Positions 6,953 to 14,151 of a stretch of DNA of 16,310 nucleotides are shown here, in pieces (the stretch's first letter is position 1; every line of letters starts with the position of its first letter). Origin of the DNA: Spirosoma fluviale (GTDB lineage Bacteria; Bacteroidota; Bacteroidia; Cytophagales; Spirosomataceae); assembly GCA_945860325.1 (NCBI GenBank), contig CAMARL010000023.1, positions 1 to 16,310 on the forward strand, written 5' to 3'. Below the pieces are notes generated by a model. The model was not told the DNA's origin, made no database searches, and worked only from the letters and a program-made list of their open reading frames with translations. The position numbers were made by a program, and so were the translations under genes.

Positions 6953-8575
6953 ATGAAGGCAATTGAATTAGAACAATTATTCCCAAATCAAGGTCAAATC
7001 CCAGCAGAATTTGATTTAACTGAACCATTAGAGCAAAAAGAATATTTGGTCAACGGTGAAATGCGGGCTTGGGCTGGAAAAACTCAAGACGTATGGTCTC
7101 CTATTTATATCAAAACTGACAAAGGTTTGGAGCAAAAAAGAATTGGGTCCTATCCCATTACGGACGCATCTGATGCCATGGAAGTTTTATATGCAGGAGT
7201 GAAAGCGTATGCCAACGGCCGAGGAGAATGGCCTTCCATGTCCGTTTCAAAACGAATTGAATGTGTAGAAAAGTTTACACAAAAAATGATACAAAAGCGC
7301 AGCGAAGTGGTCAAGCTTTTGATGTGGGAAATCGGAAAATCACTCACTGACTCTCAAAAAGAATTTGATAGAACTGTTCAATACATATATGATACCATTG
7401 GTGCATTAAAAGATATCGATAGAAATTCATCCACTTTTTTAATTGAAGAAGGCATCATAGGCCAAGTAAGAAGATCGCCTCTGGGAGTTGTTTTATGTAT
7501 GGGACCATTTAATTATCCATTAAATGAAACTTTTACTACCTTAATCCCGGCTTTAATCATGGGAAATATTGTATTATTCAAACCACCTAAACACGGTACT
7601 TTATTGCATTATCCTTTATTAGAAGCATTTAAAAACTCATTCCCTCCGGGTGTAATCAACACACTTTACGGTAGAGGTAATGCAATCATTCCTCAATTAA
7701 TGGAGTCGGGGAAAATTGACGTATTAACTTTAATTGGTTCTTCAAAAGTAGCCGATAAATTAAAGAAAATGCACCCTAAAGTGAATAGACTGCGTGCGAT
7801 TCTTGGCCTAGATGCCAAAAATGCAGCTATTGTAACCGAAAGTGCTCAATTAGATGTTGCGATCAATGAATGTTTATTAGGTTCACTTTCCTTTAATGGA
7901 CAAAGATGTACAGCTATAAAAATTATTTTCGTTCATAAATCATTAGCTGACGCATTTAACAAAGGCTTAGCAGAAAAAATCGAAAGCCTTAAAGTAGGCA
8001 TGATGTGGGATCCGGGAGTTCAAATTACTCCCTTGCCAGAACCCAACAAACCTGCCTATCTGAAAGAATTAATAGAAGATGCCAAAATGCATGGAGCATC
8101 TGTTTTAAATCCGCACGGAGGTGAAAACTATAAGTCCATATTTTTCCCTGCCCTACTTTATCCAGTGAATTCAAAAATGAAGGTTTGGCATGAAGAGCAA
8201 TTTGGACCCGTGGTTCCTGTAGTTCCATTTGAGGAATTAAGTACGCCGATTGAGTACATTCATGAGTCATCTCATGGCCAACAAGTAGCTATATTTGGAA
8301 CAGATGTCAATCAAATTTCTGAATTAATCGATGAAACGGTAAACCAAGTATCTAGAGTAAATATCAATGCTCAATGTCAAAGAGGACCCGATTCGTTCCC
8401 TTTCACAGGAAGAAAAGATTCAGCAGAAGGAACATTGTCGGTTACAGCTGCACTTAGATCTTTCTCCATCAGAACTGTGGTAGCAACAAAAGCAAACCAA
8501 TTGAATAAGGATATAGTGAATCAAATTGTTGAAAACCAACAATCTAATTTCTTGTCGACTCGATTTATTTTATAG
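6953..8575 (+). CDS. gapN: NADP-dependent non-phosphorylating glyceraldehyde-3-phosphate dehydrogenase (ALDH superfamily)
   Basis: GAPN oxidises glyceraldehyde-3-phosphate directly to 3-phosphoglycerate with NADP+, giving NADPH and bypassing the ATP-forming step of glycolysis. The protein has 540 residues, longer than the roughly 475-500 of many homologues, with about 30 extra residues at the N-terminus. Recognisable ALDH features are GPFNYPLN (184-191) with the oxyanion Asn187, the nucleotide-binding region around 258-264 (LTLIGSS), the catalytic loop FNGQRCTA with Cys319, and EEQFGPV (414-420). At the usual general-base position (LELGGK in most ALDHs) this protein has LGLDAK, with Gly285 exactly 34 residues before Cys319. 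The assignment to GAPN rather than another ALDH rests on the PFNYP and GQRCTA blocks and on overall resemblance. The gene stands alone with its own upstream gap and a strong terminator downstream. Confidence 0.82.
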   Translation: MKAIELEQLFPNQGQIPAEFDLTEPLEQKEYLVNGEMRAWAGKTQDVWSPIYIKTDKGLEQKRIGSYPITDASDAMEVLYAGVKAYANGRGEWPSMSVSKRIECVEKFTQKMIQKRSEVVKLLMWEIGKSLTDSQKEFDRTVQYIYDTIGALKDIDRNSSTFLIEEGIIGQVRRSPLGVVLCMGPFNYPLNETFTTLIPALIMGNIVLFKPPKHGTLLHYPLLEAFKNSFPPGVINTLYGRGNAIIPQLMESGKIDVLTLIGSSKVADKLKKMHPKVNRLRAILGLDAKNAAIVTESAQLDVAINECLLGSLSFNGQRCTAIKIIFVHKSLADAFNKGLAEKIESLKVGMMWDPGVQITPLPEPNKPAYLKELIEDAKMHGASVLNPHGGENYKSIFFPALLYPVNSKMKVWHEEQFGPVVPVVPFEELSTPIEYIHESSHGQQVAIFGTDVNQISELIDETVNQVSRVNINAQCQRGPDSFPFTGRKDSAEGTLSVTAALRSFSIRTVVATKANQLNKDIVNQIVENQQSNFLSTRFIL

Positions 8576-8581
8576 AAATCA

Positions 8582-8599
8582 TTTTGACGCTTGTCAAAA
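8582..8599 (+). other. Small perfect hairpin just after gapN
   Basis: TTTTGAC (8582-8588) and GTCAAAA (8593-8599) form a perfect 7-bp stem with a GCTT tetraloop, starting 7 nt after the gapN stop codon. There is no U-tract, so it is not a terminator by itself. It may stabilise the mRNA 3' end ahead of the main terminator. Confidence 0.5.
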
Positions 8600-8612
8600 G
8601 ACAATTACCTTA

Positions 8613-8657
8613 AACATAAAAAGAGCCTATAATTAATTCATAGGCTCTTTTTATGTT
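8613..8657. terminator. Bidirectional intrinsic terminator between gapN and the ABC-F gene
   Basis: AACATAAAAAGAGCCTAT (8613-8630) pairs perfectly over 18 bp with 8640-8657 around a 9-nt loop. The GAGCC/GGCTC core is flanked by an A-run on the left and a T-run on the right, so transcripts from either strand end in a U-rich tract. It serves the two convergent genes gapN (+) and ABC-F (-). Confidence 0.9.
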
Positions 8658-8693
8658 CAAAATACGCTATGACTTTATACAAGAAACAGCAAA

Positions 8694-10307
8694 CTATAAA
8701 TTAACTCGCTGAACTTTAGTTGACGCATCCATAATAAATTCATCATAAGTCATCAACTTATCTAAATGAGTTTTACTACCTATTTCAATAACCCGATTAG
8801 CGACTGTGTTTGTCAATTCGTGGTCATGGCAAGTAAACAAAATAGTTCCTGTAAATTCAATCATCCCATTGTTAAGCGCAGTAATCGATTCCAAATCTAA
8901 GTGGTTCGTAGGTTCGTCAAAGATTAATACATTGGCTCCAGACAACATCATGCGTGAAAACATACAACGTTGCTTTTCTCCCCCTGAAATTATATTTGAT
9001 TTCTTTAAAGCCTCATCCCCTGAAAAAAGCATTCGGCCTAAAAATCCACGAATAAAACTTTCGTCCTTTTCAACGGAATATTGTCGAAGCCAATCCACTA
9101 AATTCATCGAAGCATCTTCAAAAAAAGAAGCATTGTCGTTTGGCAAATAGGTTTGAGTCGTGGTTACGCCCCATTTGAATTCACCTGATTTAGGTTTTGA
9201 ATTACCTGCTAATATATCAAATAGGGCGGTCATCGCTAAAGAATCTTTCGCCAAAAAAGCTACTTTATCTCCCTTATTGATCGTAAATGAAAGATTTGTA
9301 AAAAGAGGAGTTCCATCATCCGTCGTAGCAGATAATTTTTCTACACTTAACAACTGGTCTCCTGCTTCACGCTCTGGCTTAAAATTAATGAAAGGATATT
9401 TACGTGAAGAAGGCTTTATGTCGTCAACTTGAAGTTTATCCAACATTTTTTGTCGGGAAGTTGCTTGCTTCGATTTAGCCACATTCGCTGAAAAGCGGCG
9501 AATAAATTCTTCTAATTCCTTGCGTTTTTCGTCCGTTTTTTTGTTTTGATCCGTTCTTTGGCGCAGAGCTAATTGGGATGACTCATACCAAAACGTATAG
9601 GTTCCTCCAAATAATTGAATTTTTCCAAAATCTAAATCGGCAATATGTGTACAAACATTATCTAAAAAATGTCGATCATGGGAAACCACAATCACAGTAT
9701 TCTTGAAATTCATCAAATAACCTTCCAACCATAATATTGAATCAATATCGAGATTGTTGGTCGGCTCATCCAAAAGCAATATATCCGGATTACCAAATAA
9801 GGCTTGGGCTAAAAGCACCTTCACCTTATCTGAACCATTCACATCCTTTAGGAGTAAATTATGTATGTCTTCTTTGATCCCTAAACCACTTAAAAGCGTT
9901 GCAGCTTCTGATTCAGCTTCCCAACCATTTAGTTCGGCAAATTCAGCTTCTAAGTCAGCCGCTTTATTTCCATCCGCTTCAGAAAAATCCTCTTTTAAAT
10001 AGATGGCATCCTTCTCAAGCATAATGTCATATAAACGCTTATTGCCCATGACTACCGTCTGAAGAACAGGCGTTTCCTCATATTCAAAATGGTTTTGCTT
10101 TAAAATGGACATCCGCTCCCCAGGGTTCATCGAAATACTTCCCGTTTGAGAATCAATTTCCCCTGAAAGAATTTTCAAGAACGTTGATTTACCAGCTCCA
10201 TTTGCGCCAATTAGGCCATAACAATTTCCTTCCGTAAATTTTATATTTACCTCTTCGAACAATACTCTCTTCCCAAACCTAAGGGATACATTTGATGCTT
10301 GTAACAT
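8694..10307 (-). CDS. ABC-F family ATPase, YbiT-like
   Basis: This is a soluble tandem-ATPase protein of the ABC-F class, whose studied members act on ribosomes. It has 537 residues and aligns by eye along its length with E. coli YbiT. NBD1 has Walker A GANGAGKST (34-42) and Walker B ILLLDEPTNNLD (176-187). The signature position at 157-161 reads NGSDK rather than LSGGE. The linker (about 238-316) contains RRFSANVAKSKQATSRQ, typical of the family. NBD2 has an intact signature SGGEK (441-445) and Walker B VLIFDEPTNHLD (460-471). However, its Walker A position (353-361) reads AKDSLAMTA, with Met359 in place of the invariant Lys. One composite ATP site is therefore intact and the other degenerate. 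No membrane domain is present, so it is not a transporter. Antibiotic resistance is possible for ABC-F proteins but is not indicated here. Confidence 0.9.
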   Translation of the reverse strand: MLQASNVSLRFGKRVLFEEVNIKFTEGNCYGLIGANGAGKSTFLKILSGEIDSQTGSISMNPGERMSILKQNHFEYEETPVLQTVVMGNKRLYDIMLEKDAIYLKEDFSEADGNKAADLEAEFAELNGWEAESEAATLLSGLGIKEDIHNLLLKDVNGSDKVKVLLAQALFGNPDILLLDEPTNNLDIDSILWLEGYLMNFKNTVIVVSHDRHFLDNVCTHIADLDFGKIQLFGGTYTFWYESSQLALRQRTDQNKKTDEKRKELEEFIRRFSANVAKSKQATSRQKMLDKLQVDDIKPSSRKYPFINFKPEREAGDQLLSVEKLSATTDDGTPLFTNLSFTINKGDKVAFLAKDSLAMTALFDILAGNSKPKSGEFKWGVTTTQTYLPNDNASFFEDASMNLVDWLRQYSVEKDESFIRGFLGRMLFSGDEALKKSNIISGGEKQRCMFSRMMLSGANVLIFDEPTNHLDLESITALNNGMIEFTGTILFTCHDHELTNTVANRVIEIGSKTHLDKLMTYDEFIMDASTKVQRVNL

Positions 10308-10328
10308 AACATTGAATTAAATAAGGCG

Positions 10329-10336
10329 CAAAATTA
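10329..10336 (-). promoter_or_regulatory. -7 element of the ABC-F promoter
   Basis: On the minus strand the bases read TAATTTTG followed by CGCC, a perfect TAnnTTTG match 21 bp ahead of the ABC-F ATG. A T-run sits where the -33 TTG would be, so the -33 is weak. The predicted leader is only about 15 nt. Confidence 0.6.
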
Positions 10337-10342
10337 CTCATT

Positions 10343-10370
10343 TTGAACCTAGAAAAAAATCTTAATTTTC
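10343..10370 (+). promoter_or_regulatory. Weak candidate promoter for the DUF3822-coaD pair
   Basis: TTG at 10343-10345 is followed after 17 bp by TAATTTTC (10363-10370), a 7/8 match to TAnnTTTG. The predicted leader would be about 70 nt. It overlaps the upstream part of the divergent ABC-F promoter. Confidence 0.3.
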
Positions 10371-10447
10371 ATTCCTTTCCCATATTTTTTTTGTTATTTC
10401 GACCTTATGGACAATTTCTGTAATAGGAAATTTCAAAAGAACCTTAA

Positions 10448-11137
10448 ATGATCGTTGACAATTCACATGTTTTTTTACAGTTTAGTGAGCTCGGGGTTCA
10501 TGTGCAAAGCGAAGCCAATCAAGAGATCGAAATAATCTCATGGGATAAAATTAAAAAAAAGGAATTAGCCTTATGGTCTAAATTAAAAATAGAAAGACAT
10601 CTCGTAAAGGTATTAACCATTGAAATTCTCCATTCTGATTTCTTATTGATTCCTCAAGAATATGACACCCAACTATATCGAATTGGTTTTTTAGAAAAAG
10701 CCTTGGGTCAAGATGCGCTTCAAGGAAAAGAGCTACACGATCAGCCTGTACATTGGATCGAATCAAACCTTAGCTTTTTAATTCCGAGTGAATGGAAAGA
10801 TTTTGCCTCATCCCTTTTTCCGCTGGCCAAGATACATTACCGGCATATTTTAGGCGAGTTGCTCGCTGAAAACAAGCATGTAAAAAGCAAAAACGCGACC
10901 CAATTACATTTATATTTACAAGGTAAATTTGCATTCATGTCGCTGTTTTATCAAGGAAAATTACAGTTGGCCAATGTATTTATACATCAATCAACCTTAG
11001 AATTAGCCTTTTATTTGCATTCCATCCGAGATTCATTTGACGTTTTGTTAACTCGCGAAACAGTTAATATTCATAGTTCCGGGGCTGAAAGTGATGCCAC
11101 GATTCAATCATTAGCACAATACAACATCCTCATTTAA
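10448..11137 (+). CDS. DUF3822 family protein
   Basis: This is a 229-residue cytosolic protein of unknown function that resembles the Bacteroidota DUF3822 family. Supporting features are an N-terminal segment ending in LHSDFLLIPQEYD, a central HYRHILGELL block, and the strand-rich stretch GKLQLANVFIHQSTLELAFYL; DUF3822 proteins have G-L-x-L-x-N-x-F and then YYL at equivalent places. From memory, a structural-genomics model of a Bacteroides member was described as having an actin-like ATPase fold. The start at 10448 cannot move upstream because the codon directly before it is TAA. At 229 residues it is shorter than most members I recall. It ends 2 bp before coaD, a neighbourhood known for this family. 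Its role may relate to CoA synthesis or to rRNA modification, since rsmD often sits beside it elsewhere; neither is proven. Confidence 0.72.
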   Translation: MIVDNSHVFLQFSELGVHVQSEANQEIEIISWDKIKKKELALWSKLKIERHLVKVLTIEILHSDFLLIPQEYDTQLYRIGFLEKALGQDALQGKELHDQPVHWIESNLSFLIPSEWKDFASSLFPLAKIHYRHILGELLAENKHVKSKNATQLHLYLQGKFAFMSLFYQGKLQLANVFIHQSTLELAFYLHSIRDSFDVLLTRETVNIHSSGAESDATIQSLAQYNILI

Positions 11138-11139
11138 TT

Positions 11140-11604
11140 ATGGCAAATAATAAAATTGCGTTTTTTCCCGGTTCCTTTGATCCTTTCACTAAAGGACATC
11201 AGGATATTGTTTTGCGTGCTTTGCCTTTATTTGATGAAATAGTCATTGGAATTGGTCAAAATTCGAACAAAGCCCGTTACTTCTCATTAGAAAAAATGAA
11301 GGGGTATATAGAACAAACATTTCAAGGAAAACCTGTAAGAGTCGTTACTTATCAAGATCTTACCGCTAATGTAGCTAAGGAAGTGGGTGCCAAATTTATC
11401 ATTAGAGGCTTAAGAAATACGACTGATTTTGAATATGAAAACTCTATTTCTCAAGTAAATCGCCATATCAATCCAGAATTAGAAACTGTATTTCTAATTA
11501 CATCTCCCCATTTAGCTCCTATTTCGTCCACGATCATTCGGGATTTACATCGGTATGGGAGTAAGATAGATGATTATTTACCTTATGATTTAAATGGTAT
11601 ATGA
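11140..11604 (+). CDS. coaD: Phosphopantetheine adenylyltransferase
   Basis: CoaD adenylates 4'-phosphopantetheine with ATP to form dephospho-CoA, the penultimate step of coenzyme A synthesis. The 154-residue length is usual. The nucleotidyltransferase signature is clear: FPGSFDPFTKGH (9-20), where TKGH is the (T/H)xGH motif with His20. KARYFSLEKM (44-53) and FIIRGLRNTTDFEYE (86-100) follow, the latter carrying the conserved RGLR substrate loop. The second ATP motif ISSTIIRD (128-135) matches ISSSxVR. The ATG at 11140 is 2 bp after the DUF3822 stop, so the two are co-transcribed. Its last 22 bp overlap the end of the convergent NUDIX gene, so no stand-alone terminator exists here. No anomalies are seen in the active site. 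Confidence 0.96.
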   Translation: MANNKIAFFPGSFDPFTKGHQDIVLRALPLFDEIVIGIGQNSNKARYFSLEKMKGYIEQTFQGKPVRVVTYQDLTANVAKEVGAKFIIRGLRNTTDFEYENSISQVNRHINPELETVFLITSPHLAPISSTIIRDLHRYGSKIDDYLPYDLNGI

Positions 11605-12278
11605 AGAATAGAAAAACGCTGAATCACGTACCTAATTGAGCTGTATGTATCAGAAAGAGCTATTTTATTCATTTCAGATTGACTTAGCCATTCCACTTTT
11701 TCTATATTTTCTTCTTTTTGAGGAATCAATTTATGTTTCTGATTCGTATGCATCATGTACCACTTAGTTCTTTTCAGAACACGCTGATTCTTGTGTGTAT
11801 AAGTGTGGTAAGTCGTGCATAATTTGAATTCCAATTTCGCCTGCACATTGCATTCTTCCTCTACTTCTCTCGTAGCCGCTACTTTAAAGGATTCATTTTT
11901 CTCCAATTTCCCTTTGGGCAGATCCCATTTTCCCAACCTGTAAATCCAAAGCATTTTATTTTCTTCATTGCGCACAACTCCTCCAGAGGCTTCAATCAAT
12001 GAATATAGGCTGATGATTTTTTGTTTGAACGCTTTTTTGTTGTCAACTAAGATATACAATGAATGAAAATCCAATTTAAATTGATGTAAATCTTCGATGA
12101 TTTTCCCCATTTGATCTAGGGAAACATTAAGCAAACACGTATGTCCCTTAAATTCTTTAATCTTGATGGGCTTTAACCTAGCGTCTAAAATTAAATCATA
12201 ATCTTCTTTCAAAGGCAGATCATTTTTTTTAGAAAGATTACTTATTCGGATTGGGCGATCGTCAATGAAAATTATCAT
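11583..12278 (-). CDS. NUDIX hydrolase with an extra N-terminal domain
   Basis: This protein hydrolyses a nucleoside diphosphate linked to some other moiety; the substrate is unknown. It has 231 residues. Residues 1 to about 100 form an additional alpha/beta-looking region with no motif I recognise. The C-terminal half is the NUDIX fold, starting near GGVVRNEENKMLWIYRLGKWDLPKGK. The NUDIX box is G123-x5-E129-x7-R137-E138-V139-x-E141-E142-x-N144-V145. All metal-binding Glu positions are kept, but the Gly near the end of the box is Asn144. From memory, NUDIX proteins of this type are often found beside coaD and pyrE in Bacteroidota, which suggests a housekeeping nucleotide role. The ATG at 12278 is preceded by a good promoter. 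Its end overlaps coaD by 22 bp tail-to-tail. Confidence 0.88.
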   Translation of the reverse strand: MIIFIDDRPIRISNLSKKNDLPLKEDYDLILDARLKPIKIKEFKGHTCLLNVSLDQMGKIIEDLHQFKLDFHSLYILVDNKKAFKQKIISLYSLIEASGGVVRNEENKMLWIYRLGKWDLPKGKLEKNESFKVAATREVEEECNVQAKLEFKLCTTYHTYTHKNQRVLKRTKWYMMHTNQKHKLIPQKEENIEKVEWLSQSEMNKIALSDTYSSIRYVIQRFSILHIPFKS

Positions 12279-12303
12279 GCGTAATTATCTCAATTAAATT
12301 TAT

Positions 12304-12311
12304 CAAAATTA
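12304..12311 (-). promoter_or_regulatory. -7 element of the NUDIX gene promoter
   Basis: The minus strand reads TAATTTTG, a perfect TAnnTTTG match, 25 bp before the NUDIX ATG. A TTC rather than TTG lies about 20 bp upstream at the -33 region. It is back to back with the pyrE promoter. Confidence 0.55.
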
Positions 12312-12343
12312 GAATTAAATAATGAAAGATGAACTGAAAAAAG

Positions 12344-12351
12344 TATTTTTG
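12344..12351 (+). promoter_or_regulatory. -7 element of the pyrE promoter
   Basis: TATTTTTG at 12344-12351 matches TAnnTTTG perfectly and lies 18 bp before the pyrE ATG, so the leader would be about 12 nt. No good TTG is seen at the -33 distance (ATG at about 12322-12324 is nearest). No pyrimidine-responsive attenuator is visible. Confidence 0.55.
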
Positions 12352-12369
12352 TAGGATAGAAAAATATTT

Positions 12370-13008
12370 ATGGAGAATTTAAGTATTCAACAAGAAGTAG
12401 CCCAGCATTTATTACAGATCAAAGCCATCCAACTTAGACCCGATGAGCCATTTACATGGGCATCAGGCTGGTATTCACCTATTTATTGTGATAATCGTAT
12501 TTCTCTTTCATTTCCAGAAGCCAGAACTTATATCAAAAATAGCCTTTCAGCTGTGATTAAAGCATACTTTTCTGATGTTGATATTATTGCCGGTGTAGCT
12601 ACTGCAGGTATTGCTCAAGGCGCATTAGTGGCCGATTACCTAGATTTACCCTTTTGTTATGTAAGGCCTGAGCCTAAAAAACATGGCATGGGAAACCAAA
12701 TTGAAGGATCTATTCAGCCAGGTCAAAAAGTAGTTTTAATCGAAGATTTAATCTCCACCGGAGGAAGTTCACTAAAAGCTGCTGAAGGCCTCGTAAATGC
12801 TGGAGCAAAGGTTTTAGGTATGGCTGCAATTTTTACCTATGGTTTTGATATTTCTGTTCAGAATTTCAAGAATGCCAATATCCCTTTTTACGCGTTGAGT
12901 AATTACGATGTCCTCATCGATGAGGCCGTAAAACTTAACTATATTTCAGATTCTCAATTAGTTACATTACAAGACTGGAGATTAAATCCCAGTGAATGGA
13001 GAAAATAA
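12370..13008 (+). CDS. pyrE: Orotate phosphoribosyltransferase
   Basis: PyrE couples orotate to PRPP to give orotidine 5'-monophosphate in de novo pyrimidine synthesis. It is a cytosolic dimer in known cases, and 212 residues is the normal length. The PRPP-binding loop VVLIEDLISTGGS (121-133) is intact, with its acidic pair Glu125-Asp126. The flexible catalytic loop is seen as YVRPEPKKHGMGNQ (97-110) with Arg99, Lys103, Lys104 and His105. The orotate-side segment FTWASGWYSPIYCDNR (28-43) is also typical. The very short leader and the absence of other pyr genes nearby suggest a stand-alone unit. It is divergent from the NUDIX gene and ends 1 bp from the end of dprA. Confidence 0.96.
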   Translation: MENLSIQQEVAQHLLQIKAIQLRPDEPFTWASGWYSPIYCDNRISLSFPEARTYIKNSLSAVIKAYFSDVDIIAGVATAGIAQGALVADYLDLPFCYVRPEPKKHGMGNQIEGSIQPGQKVVLIEDLISTGGSSLKAAEGLVNAGAKVLGMAAIFTYGFDISVQNFKNANIPFYALSNYDVLIDEAVKLNYISDSQLVTLQDWRLNPSEWRK

Positions 13009-13009
13009 T

Positions 13010-14119
13010 TTATTTGATTACGTAGCGATGCCCAGGAAGTGCTTTTAATATACCCTGAAATTCTAAGTTTAATAAGATAGTGGCCAATTGGCCCATATTT
13101 TTTTGTAGTTGCCAAGCAATTTCATCCAAGGGAATTTCTCCTTTTTTATGTATCAACGCAAGTACCTCTGATTCTTCCGCCGTATATCGATTCCATTGCA
13201 AGTTTTTATTCCGTTGAATGATATCCCCAATAGCTCCCCAGTTCAGGTGTTCACATAAGTGATTCCAATCGGTATAAATATTGGCCTTATGCTTTTGAAT
13301 TAAAAGATTACAGCCCTCGGAAAATAATTTATCAAGATTTCCAGGGACCGCAAAAACCTCCCTGTTATAATTATTTGCATAATCCGCGGTAATTAAAGCT
13401 CCTCCTCTTTCGGCAGCTTCAACAACCAAGGTGGCATCGGACATTCCGGCAATGATTCGATTACGTAAAGGGAAAAAACGGGCATCCGGCTTTTGACGTA
13501 AAGGATACTCAGATAAAATACCCCCATTTTCAATGATTTCATCCACATATTTTTGATGTGAGTTCGGGTAAATCCAATTAAATCCACCCGCTAAAACAGC
13601 CACCGTATTAATTTTAGCTGTAAGGCAAGCCTTGTGTAAAGCGATATCAATCCCATAAGCTAAGCCACTAACAAAAGTAATTCCTTGGCCTATCGAATCT
13701 TTGACTAAATCAGCAGTCACTCTTTTGCCATATTCAGTGGCTTTCCGAGTACCCACAACCGCTAAGATTTTTTCAGCATTTAAATCCTGATTCCCTTTCC
13801 AATATAATACGATGGGGGAATCAAAAATTTGTTTTAATCGATTGGGGAAATTAAGATCGGTGTAAAATAATATTTCCGTGTGTTCACGTTGGCAGTCTAA
13901 CCAAATGGACTCTGCCTGACTGACTAATCCCGACTGATGAATAGCGGCAGATAAAACAGGACCTATACGAGGAATTTTCAATAATTGCGATCGAGTCGAT
14001 TTGAAAATATCTTTCGCCGTTCCCATATGAGACATGAGCCTTCTTGCATTAATTACCCCTATTTGTGGAATAATCGATAAGGCGACTTGGTAAATTTTCT
14101 CTTCTTCAGTGGTAGGCAT
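13010..14119 (-). CDS. dprA: DNA-processing protein DprA
   Basis: DprA binds incoming single-stranded DNA during natural transformation and loads RecA on it; it is widespread even in species not known to be competent. At 369 residues it has the common three-part layout. An N-terminal helix-hairpin-helix/SAM-like region (about 8-70, with IPRIGPVLSAAI) comes first. The Rossmann DprA domain (about 80-285) follows, with VVGTRKAT (121-128), FVSGLAYGID (149-158), AVLAGG (174-179), PLRNRIIAG (217-225), EAAERGGALITA (234-245) and VPGN (258-261). A C-terminal winged-helix domain (about 310-369) is last. All signature residues are present. The gene lies 32 bp downstream of the MerR gene and is probably transcribed with it. 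It ends 1 bp from pyrE with no terminator between them. Confidence 0.95.
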   Translation of the reverse strand: MPTTEEEKIYQVALSIIPQIGVINARRLMSHMGTAKDIFKSTRSQLLKIPRIGPVLSAAIHQSGLVSQAESIWLDCQREHTEILFYTDLNFPNRLKQIFDSPIVLYWKGNQDLNAEKILAVVGTRKATEYGKRVTADLVKDSIGQGITFVSGLAYGIDIALHKACLTAKINTVAVLAGGFNWIYPNSHQKYVDEIIENGGILSEYPLRQKPDARFFPLRNRIIAGMSDATLVVEAAERGGALITADYANNYNREVFAVPGNLDKLFSEGCNLLIQKHKANIYTDWNHLCEHLNWGAIGDIIQRNKNLQWNRYTAEESEVLALIHKKGEIPLDEIAWQLQKNMGQLATILLNLEFQGILKALPGHRYVIK

Positions 14120-14151
14120 ATAAATAAATTATGCCTCAATCTACACTCTTT

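Noticed and set aside
8806..10002. Three plus-strand open frames (8806-9150, 9160-9432, 9754-10002) opposite the ABC-F gene
   Set aside because: They lie fully antisense to a clear ABC-F coding sequence and have no recognisable protein motifs or promoter; they are shadow frames.
8694..10307. Antibiotic-resistance ABC-F protein
   Set aside because: The sequence follows the YbiT housekeeping type throughout, and there is no resistance-gene or mobile context.
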